From assembly GCA_948470475.1 (NCBI GenBank), contig OX419335.1, forward strand, positions 18,898,479-18,962,478: 64,000 bases of DNA, given 5' to 3'. Position numbers and translations under genes: made by a program. This DNA is from Galaxea fascicularis (Eukaryota > Cnidaria > Anthozoa > Scleractinia > Euphylliidae). The number at the start of each line of letters is the position of its first letter. Within the stretch, counting starts at the first letter, position 1. The notes below the pieces were generated by a model that had not been told where the DNA came from, made no database searches, and saw nothing but the letters and a program-made list of their open reading frames with translations. This document shows positions 1 to 10,696 of this stretch, one piece after another.

Positions 1-38
1 GAGAGACATCCTTCTGCAGGCTTTGAAGAGAGGTTAGA

Positions 39-281
39 ATGGACTCCAACATAGAGGTATCGTTTCTGTCAGCGCTTTCATTCGATGAAGGACGGCGCTT
101 TGGAGATGGCGACTCGTCAGCGCGGGAACGAGAAGTCGAGCGTGACTTGCGTTTGCGATGCGAAGGCATCAAGAAAACAGTGAGGAAACTCTTTAGTTGG
201 AGTCGAAAAACCGCAGAAAAGAATCCTGTACACGGATTGAAGAACAGCGGAAAAAGCTGCAGGGAATGCTGGAAGCACATG
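39..281 (+). CDS. possible exon at left edge (weak)
   Basis: An open frame from an ATG at 39 runs to a good-looking donor (CATG|GTATGT, cut after 281), giving 81 charged, Arg/Glu-rich residues in phase 0. A second frame, open from 197 after an acceptor-like CTCTTTAG, would instead give a short coiled-coil-like stretch (IEEQRKKLQGMLEAH) ending at the same donor. I cannot tell which frame is used, or whether either is. It lies on the strand opposite the Ig-array gene. No family is recognised. Confidence 0.2.
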
Positions 282-484
282 GTATGTACCCTCGGGGTGT
301 CATGGGATTACATCACCCCCTCATTTTCTTGGGGGGTCCCTCTAGGGGTGTTAAAAGCGTGGATCGAAGCACAAGTAAGCGGACAATACCTGTTGTATTC
401 TCATATATTGCGACCGGAGTCTGTGAAATATAATTTACATCTTTAACGTCATTATTTTAGGTGGTCAGGTATCCACGTTCTCAC

Positions 485-814
485 CAACAATCTTCACCGT
501 GCTTGATGCGCTATCGTTCCCAGCAACACTGTCTGCAATGCAAGCATATCGAGCGTTTTCTTCTTCATCAGCAGCCCTGATCAGCAAAGAAGCGTCCTCC
601 TGAACTTTGTACCTTACCCCACTGGTGATTTCCTGGCCATCTTTTGTCCACGTTACAGTTGGTGTTGGTACGCCGCTGGTTGGACACAGAATGGCAATGC
701 TTGTATTGGTAAGTGCTGTCACGTTATCACCAATGTTTAACGTAATCGGGCTTCGGTCCTGAGTTTCTACAACTGTGGGTTTATCAGAAATCTTCACCCT
801 TGGCTTAGAAGGAC
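485..814 (-). CDS. Ig domain exon, type B (most 3' exon in window)
   Basis: 330 nt. The acceptor ACTTTTAG lies just above 814 and the donor G|GTGAGA just below 485. Disulfide cysteines sit in AILCP and RYACIA, and the core Trp in VTWTKDGQEI. Sequons are NVT and NTS before the B strand and NDS near the G strand. The next downstream exon is outside the window. The intron on its 5' side (815-3018) holds the long foldback transposon. Confidence 0.85.
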
Positions 815-1454
815 CTAAAAGTAATTTGAACATAACAAGAAACGATGTAACTAAAATAGTAAAAGGCCAATATTTTGCCACATCAAGATGTTGTGAACAA
901 TTTATTATGAGCTCTACTGCTCTCCTCTGCCATCCTAAGTCCCGGCTACTCGGAAACTGTTAGTTCTTGGTATCCCTATCCACCGTTTATTGGAATTAAA
1001 TTTCGTTTCCTTTGCCTTTACTTCACACTTTGTCTGTAGTTTGAAGGGACTAAGTCGTCTGGAGCCCTTTTCTCACTTGAATAAAACGTCCTCTTCATGA
1101 ACACGTTTTGTATGGAATAACTGAATTTTCAAAACGAAGGAAAGCTGAACTTTGACGTGAATCCTTCAGGATATTGTATCAACACACTCGTGTGGCAGAC
1201 AATACAATCAATTCACTTTTCGCAGTTTCATTAACAACAAGAGACTAAACGTAGCCCTAAACGCGGGCCTGCAAAAATTGTCCATCTCTCATTTACTTTA
1301 AAAACAGCGAGCACATGGTGTTATGATGGAGAATTTCTATCGACATATACTGTTGTCAAATTGTTTTACAGTTCAAGCATTGCTAATGATAATAATACGT
1401 GGAAAAACTAAAAACAGAAAAAGACAAATGAAAAAGGAAAAAAAAACTATGGTT

Positions 1455-1562
1455 GACACTTCGGCGAGGATTCGAACTCGGCCTCTGCCCGCTCCAAAAG
1501 GCGATCGTGCAGTGGTTTTCGTTGGATTAGTTAAGTCACGTGCGCGACACTTGAGGGTGGCC
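1455..1562 (-). repeat. possible tRNA-derived SINE fragment
   Basis: On the minus strand there is a B-box-like stretch (GAGTTCGAATCC, about 1465-1480) followed by CTCG that can close a T arm, with a degenerate tRNA-like upstream part. It abuts the long foldback element at 1563. No intact tRNA fold is visible, so this is a SINE remnant or chance B-box similarity. Confidence 0.3.
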
Positions 1563-2768
1563 GAGTTTGGGTTTTGGTCGAGGGTCGAGGGTCGAGGGTA
1601 AAATGTCGAGGGTCGAGGGTAAGATGTCGAGGGTCCGAGAAAAATGTCGAGGGTCCATAAAAAACTAAAAATTGTAAATTGTAAAAAATAAACTGGTTTT
1701 GTATACTTTCACGCTTCATTTACACAGCTTCCACAGATGCACCCGCAACCGCAAATAAATAGATGCCGACTGAGAGAGGTCAAGGTTAACTTTGTGGAAA
1801 GCGTGACTAAGTAATTCGTCCATCGAAATATGGTTTTCTCTTAGGCGCCTACATCTCGCAGTTCCTGGGTTTCCATCCACCGTGAAGTCATAAGCAGAAC
1901 TATACATCGACCAGAACTCGTCACACACTGCAAAACTCGAACTGAGGAACAGCAAATGATTTCGCAACCAGAGATGCTCTAATGGAGGGGCTTTTAGCAA
2001 CGTCTGACAAAAGACTGACAAGAAAAACAAATGTTTTATCCATGATGTTTCAAGATTTGATCGTTTTTCTTGTCAATCTTTTGTCAGACGTTGCTAAAAG
2101 CCTGTTCATTAGCGCACGACAGGAACATATCTTTTCAATGTTAAGTCATGTTTGGGAAACTTTTATTCCAGCTCAGTATTGTAACTCACAAACGAAAATT
2201 GTTTATTCAGAAATTTTTTATTTTGTCGCATTCGGAGACAACAAATCTTGAAACATACCATGGATAAAAATTAAAAAAACAAAGACTGAAACAACAAACA
2301 TTTGTTTTTCTTGTCAGTCTTTTGTCAGACGTTGCTAAAAGCCCCTCCATTAGAGCATCTCTGGTTGCGAAATCATTTGCTGTTCCTCAGTTCGAGTTTT
2401 GCAGTGTGTGACGAGTTCTGGTCGATGTATAGTTCTGCTTATGACTTCACGGTGGATGGAAACCCAGGAACTGCGAGATGTAGGCGCCTAAGAGAAAACC
2501 ATATTTCGATGGACGAATTACTTAGTCACGCTTTCCACAAAGTTAACCTTGACCTCTCTCTGCCGGCATCTATTTATTTGCGGTTGCGGGTGCATCTGTG
2601 GAAGCTGTGTAAATGAAGCGTGAAAGTATACAAAACCAGTTTATTTTTTACAATTTACAATTTTTAGTTTTTATGGACCCTCGACATTTTTCTCGGACCC
2701 TCGACATCTTACCCTCGACCCTCGACATTTTACCCTCGACCCTCGACCCTCGACTAAAACCCAAACTC
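1563..2768. mobile_element. long-TIR foldback transposon, Mutator-like, with 9-bp TSD
   Basis: Two inverted arms of about 474 bp (1563-2036 and 2296-2768) are almost identical, for example one visible difference cluster at 1770-1775 against 2560. They flank a 260-bp centre. The outer end reads GAGTTTGGGTTTT and is followed by short tandem GGGTCGAGG-type repeats. The direct repeat AGGGTGGCC occurs immediately outside both ends (1554-1562 and 2769-2777), a 9-bp target duplication as in Mutator-like elements. The centre carries a third partial copy of the inner arm (2065-2110). Each arm contains the same 104-codon open frame; no transposase is seen. High arm identity suggests recent insertion or arm homogenisation. 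It lies inside an intron of the Ig-array gene. Confidence 0.8.
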
Positions 2769-3018
2769 AGGGTGGCCGACCTTCTGTACTGTGGAGAGTG
2801 TTGGATTACTAAAGTCACATGCACTACACGTGCGCTGGGAAATTCGTGACACGAAGAAAAAAAGAGTCAAAGCCCATTCCTTGACTTGTGGCCTTACGGC
2901 CCAAGTGAAAATGTGTTTCACATTTCAGTGGGCTTAATCAATCCCCTTCTATTATTACTTGTTTTGTTTAGCACTTTTATTTAGCGAGTTTTTAAGAAAA
3001 CTAGAGCTTTAAACTGAC

Positions 3019-3348
3019 CTTTTATTCTGACTATGGAAGACAAGATTTTTTTTCCGAACTCGTTTTCCACCATGCAGGAATACCTGGCACTATCTTCAGA
3101 TACTGCTCCTCGAATCACCAGGATGTTTGGACTTGCAATGGAATGTTTCTCTCCCTGAACGACCTTTCTTCCGTCTTTCGTCCAGGTAACAAATGGTGTT
3201 GGCACTCCACTAACTGGACACCTGATGGTGATAGTGGTGTTTGACGCTGCTGTCACATTGTCACCAATGTTTATAGTAACTGGACCGCCATCTCCCACAG
3301 GAATTTCTCGCCCAGACTCTGGAACGTTGATCTCTGGCTTAAAGGGTT
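3019..3348 (-). CDS. Ig domain exon, type A
   Basis: 330 nt, acceptor TGTCTTGCAG, donor AAAG|GTCAGT. Cysteines in TIRCPV and YSCMV, Trp in VTWTKDGRKV. It is the most divergent A copy in its C-to-E region (EKHSIASPNILVI) and in the G strand (KKILSSIVRIKG). Confidence 0.87.
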
Positions 3349-3508
3349 CTGCAAGACATTCACTGACTATTAAAGAAAAAAGAATTATCTCGGAATGGAA
3401 AACCTAACAACCTTAAGCTTAAAACGTAGAGCAAAGAGATACTGAAGGCAACAAGCTCGCCAGTGAAAAATACTCAATATAAATTACACATTAGAAACTT
3501 TAGCTTAC

Positions 3509-3838
3509 CGACGACTTGTACCGTGCTTGATTTGCTATCTTTCCCTGCGACACTTTCTATAGTGCACGTGTACTGAGAATTGTATTCTTCGTCAGCTTCC
3601 CTAATCAGCAATGAACCATCATCCTGAACTTTGTATCTTCCACCACTGGGAATTTCCTGGCCATCTTTTGTCCACGTGACAGTTGGTGTTGGTACACCGC
3701 TGTTTGGACACTGAATGGTAATGCTTGTATTGGTCAGTACTGTCACGTTATCACCAATGGACAAGGTTATGGGACTTCGATCTTGTGCTTCTATTATCTT
3801 TGGTTCATCAGTGCTCTCAATGGTTGGTTTTAAAGGTT
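3509..3838 (-). CDS. Ig domain exon, type B
   Basis: 330 nt, acceptor ATTAACAG, donor TCG|GTAAGC. Cysteines in TIQCPN and YTCTI. The intron to the preceding type A exon in transcript order (3839-4129) is under 300 bp. Confidence 0.88.
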
Positions 3839-4129
3839 CTGTTAATGTAAGAAAAACATATGCACCAGTTATGGTCCCTGTAAAACTGACTAAATTTAAC
3901 CTTTCAACAACTGATTTGAAAACAAGGCGGTAAATTCGACATTATTCTTCGCAATCTCGCGGTCTAGTACCTAGTGGGGTGAGTATCAGGCAATATTTCG
4001 CGTGATTCTGTAGGATGATTGTTGGATATTTTTCACTATGTTGTAATGGTTTAGTTTTCTACAATTACTATCTTAATCATAACGCTTCCATTTTTATAAA
4101 TATCAATCTGCTTTTGAAAGGAAACTGAC

Positions 4130-4459
4130 CTTTTACTCTAACAATGGAGGAAACGCTATGCTTTCCAAACTCGCTCTGTGCACGACAGGTGTACTTTGCG
4201 TTGTCTTCTATAGCAGCTTCTTTAATAACAAGAGAGTTATTATCTGTGATGACAAATTCGTCTCCAGAGATAATTTCCACATCATCTTTCGTCCAGGTAA
4301 CAGAAGGCGTTGGTACTCCACTAACTGGACACCTGATGGTGATGGTGGTGTTTGAAGCTGCTGTCACGTTATCACCAATGTTCATAGTCACTGGTCTTCC
4401 ATCACCAACAGGAATCTCACGTCCAGTTTGAGGGACCTCAACTGTTGCTTTGGTGGGTT
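4130..4459 (-). CDS. Ig domain exon, type A
   Basis: 330 nt, acceptor ending TTTAG before 4459, donor AAAG|GTCAGT. Cysteines in TIRCPV and YTCRA. It shares IISGDEFVIT with the type A exon at 6656, which points to common descent by unit duplication. Confidence 0.88.
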
Positions 4460-4722
4460 CTAAATACACAGACAACGAATCAGTTTACCAATGTATACAC
4501 AGGCAACGCACTAATTTAAGTTAATTATAAATAAATGATCTATACTGTGACTTTTAACGTGAGATAAGTCCTCATCGATGCACAGCTTACTTTCATGGTG
4601 GTCTCCAAACTTCACAGTTTCTGATCTATCTGCAATATTACCATGGTGATATTTATGCGTTACGAGAAGTACACGGGTGCTTTTTAACCCAGCCTTTGTG
4701 AACAGGGAGGTACCGCACTTAC
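4460..4722 (-). repeat. duplicated intron, copy 1
   Basis: This A-to-B intron matches much of 5606-6111, for example CCTCATCGATGCACAGCTTA here against CCTCATCGATACACAGCTTA there, followed by shared TTCTGATCTATCTGCAATAT. The similarity shows that a unit of exon plus intron plus exon was copied, not exons alone. Confidence 0.75.
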
Positions 4723-5052
4723 CGGCAATTTGTATCCTACTTGATGCTCTGTCTTTCCCAGCGACACTGTCCGCAGTGCACACGTATCCAGCACTGTCGG
4801 TTTCATCAGCTTCACTTATCAGCAGCGACCCATCATCGAGGACCTTGTACCTGTCACCACTAGCGATTTCCTGGCCATCTTTTGTCCACGTGACAGTTGG
4901 TGTTGGTACGCCACTGGTTGGACAATGAATGGTAATACTTGTATTGGTCAGTGCTGTCACGTTATCACCAATGGTCAAGGTTATGGGACTTCGATCTTGT
5001 GCTTCTACAATCTTTGGTTCATCAGTGGTCTCGATGGTTGGTTTCGAAGGTT
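4723..5052 (-). CDS. Ig domain exon, type B
   Basis: 330 nt, acceptor GTTACAG, donor CCG|GTAAGT. Cysteines in TIHCPT and YVCTA. It is closest to the type B exon at 6112 (both have RYKVLDDGSLLISEADE and SAGYVCTADSVAGKD). Confidence 0.88.
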
Positions 5053-5275
5053 CTGTAACGTTAACAAAAGCACATGGACGAGTTATCCTCGTTCTAACAA
5101 CGGTTACAGTTAAACCTTTCAGAAGTCGAGTTTATTGGGGAGTCTTGAAGTTTCAGCGGTTACAACATAATGTTTCTGTGCGATTTGATGGCTTAGCCTT
5201 CTACATTTAGTTTGGTTATCATTACACTAACCGGTTTTAAATATCAATCATATCTGCTCTTAAAAAGAAACTGAC

Positions 5276-5605
5276 CTTTTATTCTGACAATTGAAGAAAT
5301 GCTATCCTTTCCAAACTTGCTTTGTACGCTGCAATTATACTTTGCACTGTCTTCAACGCCAGCTCCTTTAATAACAAGTGAGTTATCATCTGTGCTGGTT
5401 AATTCGTCCCCAAGTTTAATTTCGACTCCATCTTTCGTCCAGGTAACAGATGGTGTTGGTACTCCACTAACTGGACACCTGATGATGATGGTATTGTTTG
5501 AAGCTGCTGTCAAATTATCCCCAATGTTCATAGTCACTGGTCTTCCATCACCAACGGGAATTTCTCTTCCAGTTTCAGGAACCACAATTGTTGGTTTAGT
5601 GGGTT
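5276..5605 (-). CDS. Ig domain exon, type A
   Basis: 330 nt, acceptor ATTTACAG, donor AAAG|GTCAGT. Cysteines in IIIRCPV and YNCSV. The usual NVT sequon is NLT here, and the second is NNT. Confidence 0.88.
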
Positions 5606-5732
5606 CTGTAAATACACGACAACGTATTCAGTCTTCATTCGATTTCACTTCCGCAGTTCATACATGATTTATTTCATATATATCACCCACATTCATCTCT
5701 TTCACGGGAACATATGAACCTACAATTGACCG

Positions 5733-5773
<41 letters not shown>

Positions 5774-6111
5774 ATCGCACAGGTATCGCGAGGTCACGGG
5801 TTCAAACCCTGTTGAAGTCCTGAATTTTGTTCAGGCTTCTTTACGCAATTGCATAAAATGTGTTCACAACTTCGAGGATCAGTCTCCATTTGATTTGAAC
5901 GCATTTAATTTATGGTGTGATTTTTAACCTGATCTAAGGCCTCATCGATACACAGCTTACTTTCATAGGTCGTTTCCACACTTCACAATTTCTGATCTAT
6001 CTGCAATATTTACGTGGTAACATTCACACGCTACGAAAAGTACAAGGGTGCTTCTGCATGGCTAGAATAATGTCTAGTCCACGGTTTGCCTACAGGAGGT
6101 AGAGCACTTAC
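5606..6111 (-). repeat. duplicated intron, copy 2 (carries the SINE)
   Basis: Homologous to 4460-4722 at both ends, but longer because of a tRNA-derived SINE at 5748 and flanking sequence. The best match is about 5915-6111 against 4535-4722. The insertion is absent from the sister intron, so it followed the duplication. Confidence 0.7.
5748..5885 (+). repeat. tRNA-derived SINE
   Basis: The tRNA-like head spans 5748-5819. GGCTTCA pairs with TGAAGTC, the D arm is GCTC/GAGC around AGTTGGTTA, and the T arm carries GGTTCAAACCC. The anticodon stem is imperfect (TCGCA against CGCGA, last pair A-C) and the loop CAGGTAT lacks the universal T33. A non-tRNA body (CTGAATTTTGTTCAGGCTTC) follows directly. 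This is the layout of a SINE rather than a working tRNA gene. The 3' limit is approximate. Confidence 0.7.
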
Positions 6112-6441
6112 CGACAATTTGTACCCAGCTTGAAGCGCCGTCTTTCCCAGCAACACTGTCCGCAGTGCATACGTATCCAGCACTGTCGGCTTCATCAGCT
6201 TCACTTATCAGCAGCGACCCATCATCGAGGACCTTGTATCTGCCAACACTGGTGATTTCCTGGCCATCTTTTGTCCACGTGACAGTTGGTGTTGGTACCC
6301 CACTGACTGGACACTGAATGGTTACGCTTGTGTTGGTCAGAGCTGTCACGTTATCACCAATGGTCAAGGTTATGGGACTTCGATCATTTGCCTCTATCGT
6401 CTTCGGTTCGTCAGTAGTTTTAATGGATGGTGTGGAAGGTT
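6112..6441 (-). CDS. Ig domain exon, type B
   Basis: 330 nt, acceptor TTTGACAG, donor TCG|GTAAGT. Cysteines in TIQCPV and YVCTA. It is a near-duplicate of the 4723 exon, with local changes such as ITSVGRY and GASSWVQIVG. Confidence 0.88.
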
Positions 6442-6655
6442 CTGTCAAATTCAGAAAACCAATTGTGCCTTATTCTACACCGCGAAACCTTGCAATACAT
6501 GAAACATCTGGCATTATAAAAGCTATCTCAATCTGTAGATGTTACTATGCAATATTTCTGCGATATTTATTTCACTAGTTTTACTCTTTTCAATAGTATT
6601 TGGACACTATGACCTTCACTAGTTTTATATATTAATATGTTCGACAACAACTCAC

Positions 6656-6985
6656 CTTTTATTTTGACAATGGAAGAAATATCATCCTTTCCAAACTCGC
6701 TTTGTACATGGCAGGTGTACTTTGCATTGTCGTCTATTCCAGCTCCTTTAATTACAAGAGAGTTATTGTTTGTGATGACAAATTCGTCTCCAGATATAAT
6801 TTCCACACCATCTTTCGTCCAGGTAACAGATGGTGTTGGTACTCCAGTAACTGGACACCTGATGGTGATGGTGGTGTTTGACGCTGCTGTCACGTTATCA
6901 CCAATGTTCAACACTACTGGGCTGCCATCACCAACAGGAATCTCTCGTCCAGATTCAGGGATCAGAATCGTTGGCTTGGTGGGCT
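6656..6985 (-). CDS. Ig domain exon, type A
   Basis: 330 nt, acceptor TGCACAG, donor AAAG|GTGAGT. Cysteines in TIRCPV and YTCHV. Its nearest relative in the window is the 4130 exon. The following 1.2-kb intron (6986-8217) holds the foldback at 7469. Confidence 0.88.
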
Positions 6986-7468
6986 CTGTGCAGAAAAAAG
7001 GAATTCTTAACAACTTATTGACATTGGCAAGCTCTACTAGGAACTTGGGCATTTTAACTAGGAGGAGTTAAGTTAGAGACCTTTAATGAATTATGAAGTT
7101 AAAAATCTAGTGCTACTCTACGCTTTTTTACCAGGCGAAGAAATACACCCCTATGTTGTGTGAAAACGTTTCATAAAGTTTAACTTGAATTGTGGCAACC
7201 TTCATAATTGAAACGGGAGCCTGAGAAGCTTAAGTCCAAGGGTTAGTCATCGGGGGATTGAAAAAGACTTCAACTGATGCGACTTGATATGGGCAAAGTA
7301 TGACAGTGGAAAATAAAGTTATCAAAAGTGGACAATGTGATTGAGGACCGGTGATCTGCTCAGAGGAGGAAAAGTTAGGCAAGAATGTAGATAGAAAACG
7401 AAACGCGGGGCGAAACACCAGTAAGGTCGCCGGTATCTCGCATGTCAAATTCGCCGGCATTTGCCTAA

Positions 7469-7593
7469 TTCGCTCTTGTCACACGGCGGCCATTATTGTC
7501 CCGGGAGACCAAAAAAAGCTTTGTTTTACCACGCCAAGCCTCGCAGTCGAAACCGTAGGGGCGAGGCTTGGCGTGGTAAAACAAAGCTTTTTC

Positions 7594-7628
<35 letters not shown>

Positions 7629-7634
7629 AGCGAA
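7469..7634. repeat. foldback with about 76-bp near-perfect stem
   Basis: TTCGCTCTTGTCACACGGCG at 7469 is answered by CGCCGTGTGACAAGAGCGAA ending at 7634. The stem is nearly perfect and includes GTCCCGGGAGACC and GGCTTGGCGTGGTAAAAC. The loop is about 15 nt (near 7547-7561). GC content is well above the surrounding intron. It could be a small foldback transposon or the core of a larger GC-rich repeat running to about 7890. The open frames across it on both strands result from the symmetry and are not genes. Confidence 0.75.
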
Positions 7635-8217
7635 TGTGCTCGTCTGCGCGATTTCGTACGCTCATCGGCACGAATCGCCAGTAAGGTCAACCAATCAGGT
7701 TGGGCGATTTTATCACAGAACCTCGATGGACCATCGGAACAAAATTGGAGTGGCAAATCACCACGATCGGCGTGGAGAATTGCCAAGTTTGCCCGAACAA
7801 CCAACGACGAAATTCGTACGCGAGTTTTGTTGGAGATCAAAAACGCCGCGATCAGCGTGTAAAATCGCCTAGAGCGTCGCCGGCTTTTGAGAAGTAATTT
7901 GTCGCATTAAATTAATTCAGAGACAATAATTTTTAAGGTTAATGTAAATATCATAACAGACAACGAGGTCTATTCGGATGTTTTAGAGTTTACCTTGAGT
8001 ATTTGTCTACAAATACTACAAAAAGTATCAGTTAGTTTTTGAAATCTAATGGCAACAACGGGGAACTAAATGGAACTTAGTTCCAAAGACTGCTCTATAG
8101 ACGCTTTTTCCTTCTGGAATTACTCGTCCCTGTCTGACTATGAAGTTTCAGACGTCCCATTGTCATTTGACAGAATAATCTCACTCCATGCAGGTTTCCC
8201 TGCCTTATGGTACTTAC

Positions 8218-8547
8218 CAACCACCTGAATAGTGCTGGAAGCACTGTCTTTCCCAACAGAGCTGTTTGCCGTGCAAGTGTAGCGGGCGTTGTCTCCCTGA
8301 TCCGCTTCACTGATGAGCAAGGAACCATCATCCTGAACTTTATATTTTCCACCACTGGGGATTTCCTGGCCATCTTTTGTCCACGTGACAGTTGGTATTG
8401 GTACGCCGCTGGTGGGACACTGAATGGTAACGCTTGTGTTGGTCAGTGCTGTCACGTTATCACCAATGTTCAGGGTTATAGCGTTTCGGTCCCGTGCTTC
8501 TATTGTCTTTTTTGCATCAGCAGTGTTTATAGTTGGTTTGGAAGGTT
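8218..8547 (-). CDS. Ig domain exon, type B
   Basis: 330 nt, acceptor TGTACAG, donor TTG|GTAAGT. Cysteines in TIQCPT and YTCTA. The EF region reads NSSVGKDSASS, which adds a sequon absent from the other B copies. Confidence 0.88.
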
Positions 8548-8916
8548 CTGTACAAACAATAAATTCAAATAACGGTTAGAAGTGGCGAAGAAGTGAATCA
8601 TGAGTGATGTGTGATGAATGTACTTGTGCAGTACTGTTGGTGTAGGCCGCTACATTGAACCTTTCAATAACAAACAGCGATAGAAGACAAATAAAATAGT
8701 GATAAAGCATAGCATGTGCTTGAAATAAGAAGGTCAACAAATTACTACACCGCTGTTAATACTAACTCGCCTTATTTTTTGCACATAAGTATGTTTTGGG
8801 CCAAAAAAAAATATTTGTGCACCGTACCAATGTGGTCTTAGTACTCACTCCAATGAATGCAAATTACACCATTTGCAACACGCGGAACATTTTAGCAGCT
8901 ATAAGACAAAACTAAC

Positions 8917-9246
8917 CTTTTATTCTGACATTAGAGGAAAAATCTTCCTTTCCAAACTTGCTTTGAACCCTACAAATGTATTTTGCACTGTCTTTCACGT
9001 CGGCTCCTCCAATAACTAGAGAGTTATCATCTGTGATGCTAAATTTCCCTCCTGGATTAATTTCTGTTCCGTCTTTCATCCAGGTAGCAGATGGTGTTGG
9101 TGCTCCACTCACAGGACATCTGATGGTGATGGTGGTGTTTGAAGCTGCTGTCACGTTATCACCAATGTTCATAGTTACTGGACTTCCATCGCCAAAGGGA
9201 ATCTCGCGCCCGGATTGATCAACCTCTATCGTTGGCTTTGAGGGTT
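8917..9246 (-). CDS. Ig domain exon, type A
   Basis: 330 nt, acceptor ATTAACAG, donor AAAG|GTTAGT. Cysteines in TIRCPV and YICRV. The C strand reads SATWMKDGTEI instead of SVTWTKDG. Confidence 0.87.
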
Positions 9247-9444
9247 CTGTTAATATAAGACATGTTACTCAAAGTAACAAAAACACAGATTACTCAGACA
9301 ACCGACAGCATTTTCCTATATAGAGTTCCGTCACTTTTCTTTTCGTAGATCTCATTGCTTTGATTTGCGATGACATTTCTTTGCTTACTAATGTATGTGG
9401 CCTTCTCAGAATACGGAGTCGCATGTTCTTATTTCATTACTCAC

Positions 9445-9774
9445 CTACAACTTGTATCCTGCTTGATGCGCTATTTTTCCCGGCTACACTTTCTGCTGAG
9501 CAAGTGTAACGTGCACTGTCTTCTTCATCTGCTTCCCTGATCAGCAATGATCCGTCATTATTGATGATGTACCTTCCGCCACTGGTGATTTCCTGGTTAT
9601 CTTTTGTCCACGTGATAGTCGGTGTTGGTACGCCACTGGTTGGACACTGGATAGTAATGCTTGTATTTGTTAGTGCTGTCACGTTGTTTCCAATGGTAAA
9701 GTTTAAGGGACTGCGGTCTTGGGCGTCTATTGTTTTGGGTACATCAGTAAGTTCGATTGATGGTTTGGAAGGCT
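9445..9774 (-). CDS. Ig domain exon, type B
   Basis: 330 nt, acceptor TTTCCAG, donor TAG|GTGAGT. Cysteines in TIQCPT and YTCSA. The A' strand is IGNNVT where other copies have IGDNVT. Confidence 0.87.
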
Positions 9775-9945
9775 CTGGAAATGTAATAGTGCAAAAATCT
9801 CAGTTGAAATGCAACATTTACAGAGGGTATCCCTGTCGTTATCAACAACGACCTTACCTTTTACAGGAATAACAGGATTCAAAACTATTTTCATGAGGTC
9901 AATGCATCCTCCATATAGAACATTTGGAAATGGAATAGAACTAAC

Positions 9946-10275
9946 CTTTAATTCGGACAATAGAGTAAATGTCATCCTTTCCAAAATTGCTCTGTACGTT
10001 ACAAGTATATTTTGCACTGCCGTCTACGCCGGCTGCTTCAATAACTAGAGATTTATCATCTGTGATGGTAAATCCGGCTCTTGAAACAATTGCGACACCG
10101 TCTTTCGTCCAGGTAACAGATGGTGTTGGTACTCCCCTTACTGGACATCTGATGGTGATGATGGTGTTTATAGCTGCTGTCACATTATCACCAATGTTCA
10201 CTGTCACTGGACTGCCATCTCCCACAGGAATATCTCTTGCAGTTGCAGGGACCTCGATCATTGGCCTGGATGGTT
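9946..10275 (-). CDS. Ig domain exon, type A (5'-most A copy)
   Basis: 330 nt, acceptor AACTTGTAG, donor AAAG|GTTAGT. Cysteines in TIRCPV and YTCNV. The second sequon is lost (AAINTIITI), leaving NVT only. Confidence 0.87.
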
Positions 10276-10696
10276 CTACAAGTTAAATTACCGTGACTGG
10301 GTTATAAACTGTTTTTTTAACTGTGTTTGTTGCCATCTCGGTATGGACTTGTATGTAACTGAGTGTAACACGAAGTATGAAAGACAGAGCTTCCTAATTT
10401 CAGAACAAAGAAGCGATAACAAGTGGTTGGAGTTCTCGTTAATAGTTTTGTATTTTTTTTGTTACCATTTAACGCGTAGAAACCGCAGGCTTACAAAGTG
10501 GTAAGAAAACCGTCGATGGTTACAGAAACAAGATAAGGAAGGAAATGAAATACGAAAAAAGTATTTTAGCTTATATTAACTAAATGCAAATGACACCATT
10601 ACTGTAAAACATATCACCATAACTACCATCTAGGCTTACATGACACAAACATGAAACTATGGACTTGGAGGCTTATACGGCTTTCACGTCACTCAC

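Noticed and set aside
1716..2616. A pair of identical 104-codon ORFs (1716-2030 minus, 2302-2616 plus).
   Set aside because: They are the same sequence read in the two arms of one foldback transposon; identity follows from the inverted repeat and no protein family is visible.
5748..5819. A functional tRNA gene.
   Set aside because: The anticodon stem is imperfect, the loop lacks T33, and a SINE body follows without a terminator.
7351..7897. Several overlapping ORFs of 65-173 codons on both strands.
   Set aside because: They arise from the GC-rich palindrome and neighbouring repeat; frames on both strands are open because of symmetry.
3225..10286. Long plus-strand open frames opposite the Ig exons (for example 5299-5667, 6637-7071, 9969-10286).
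   Set aside because: They are antisense shadows of conserved Ig exons, with no splice logic or domains of their own.
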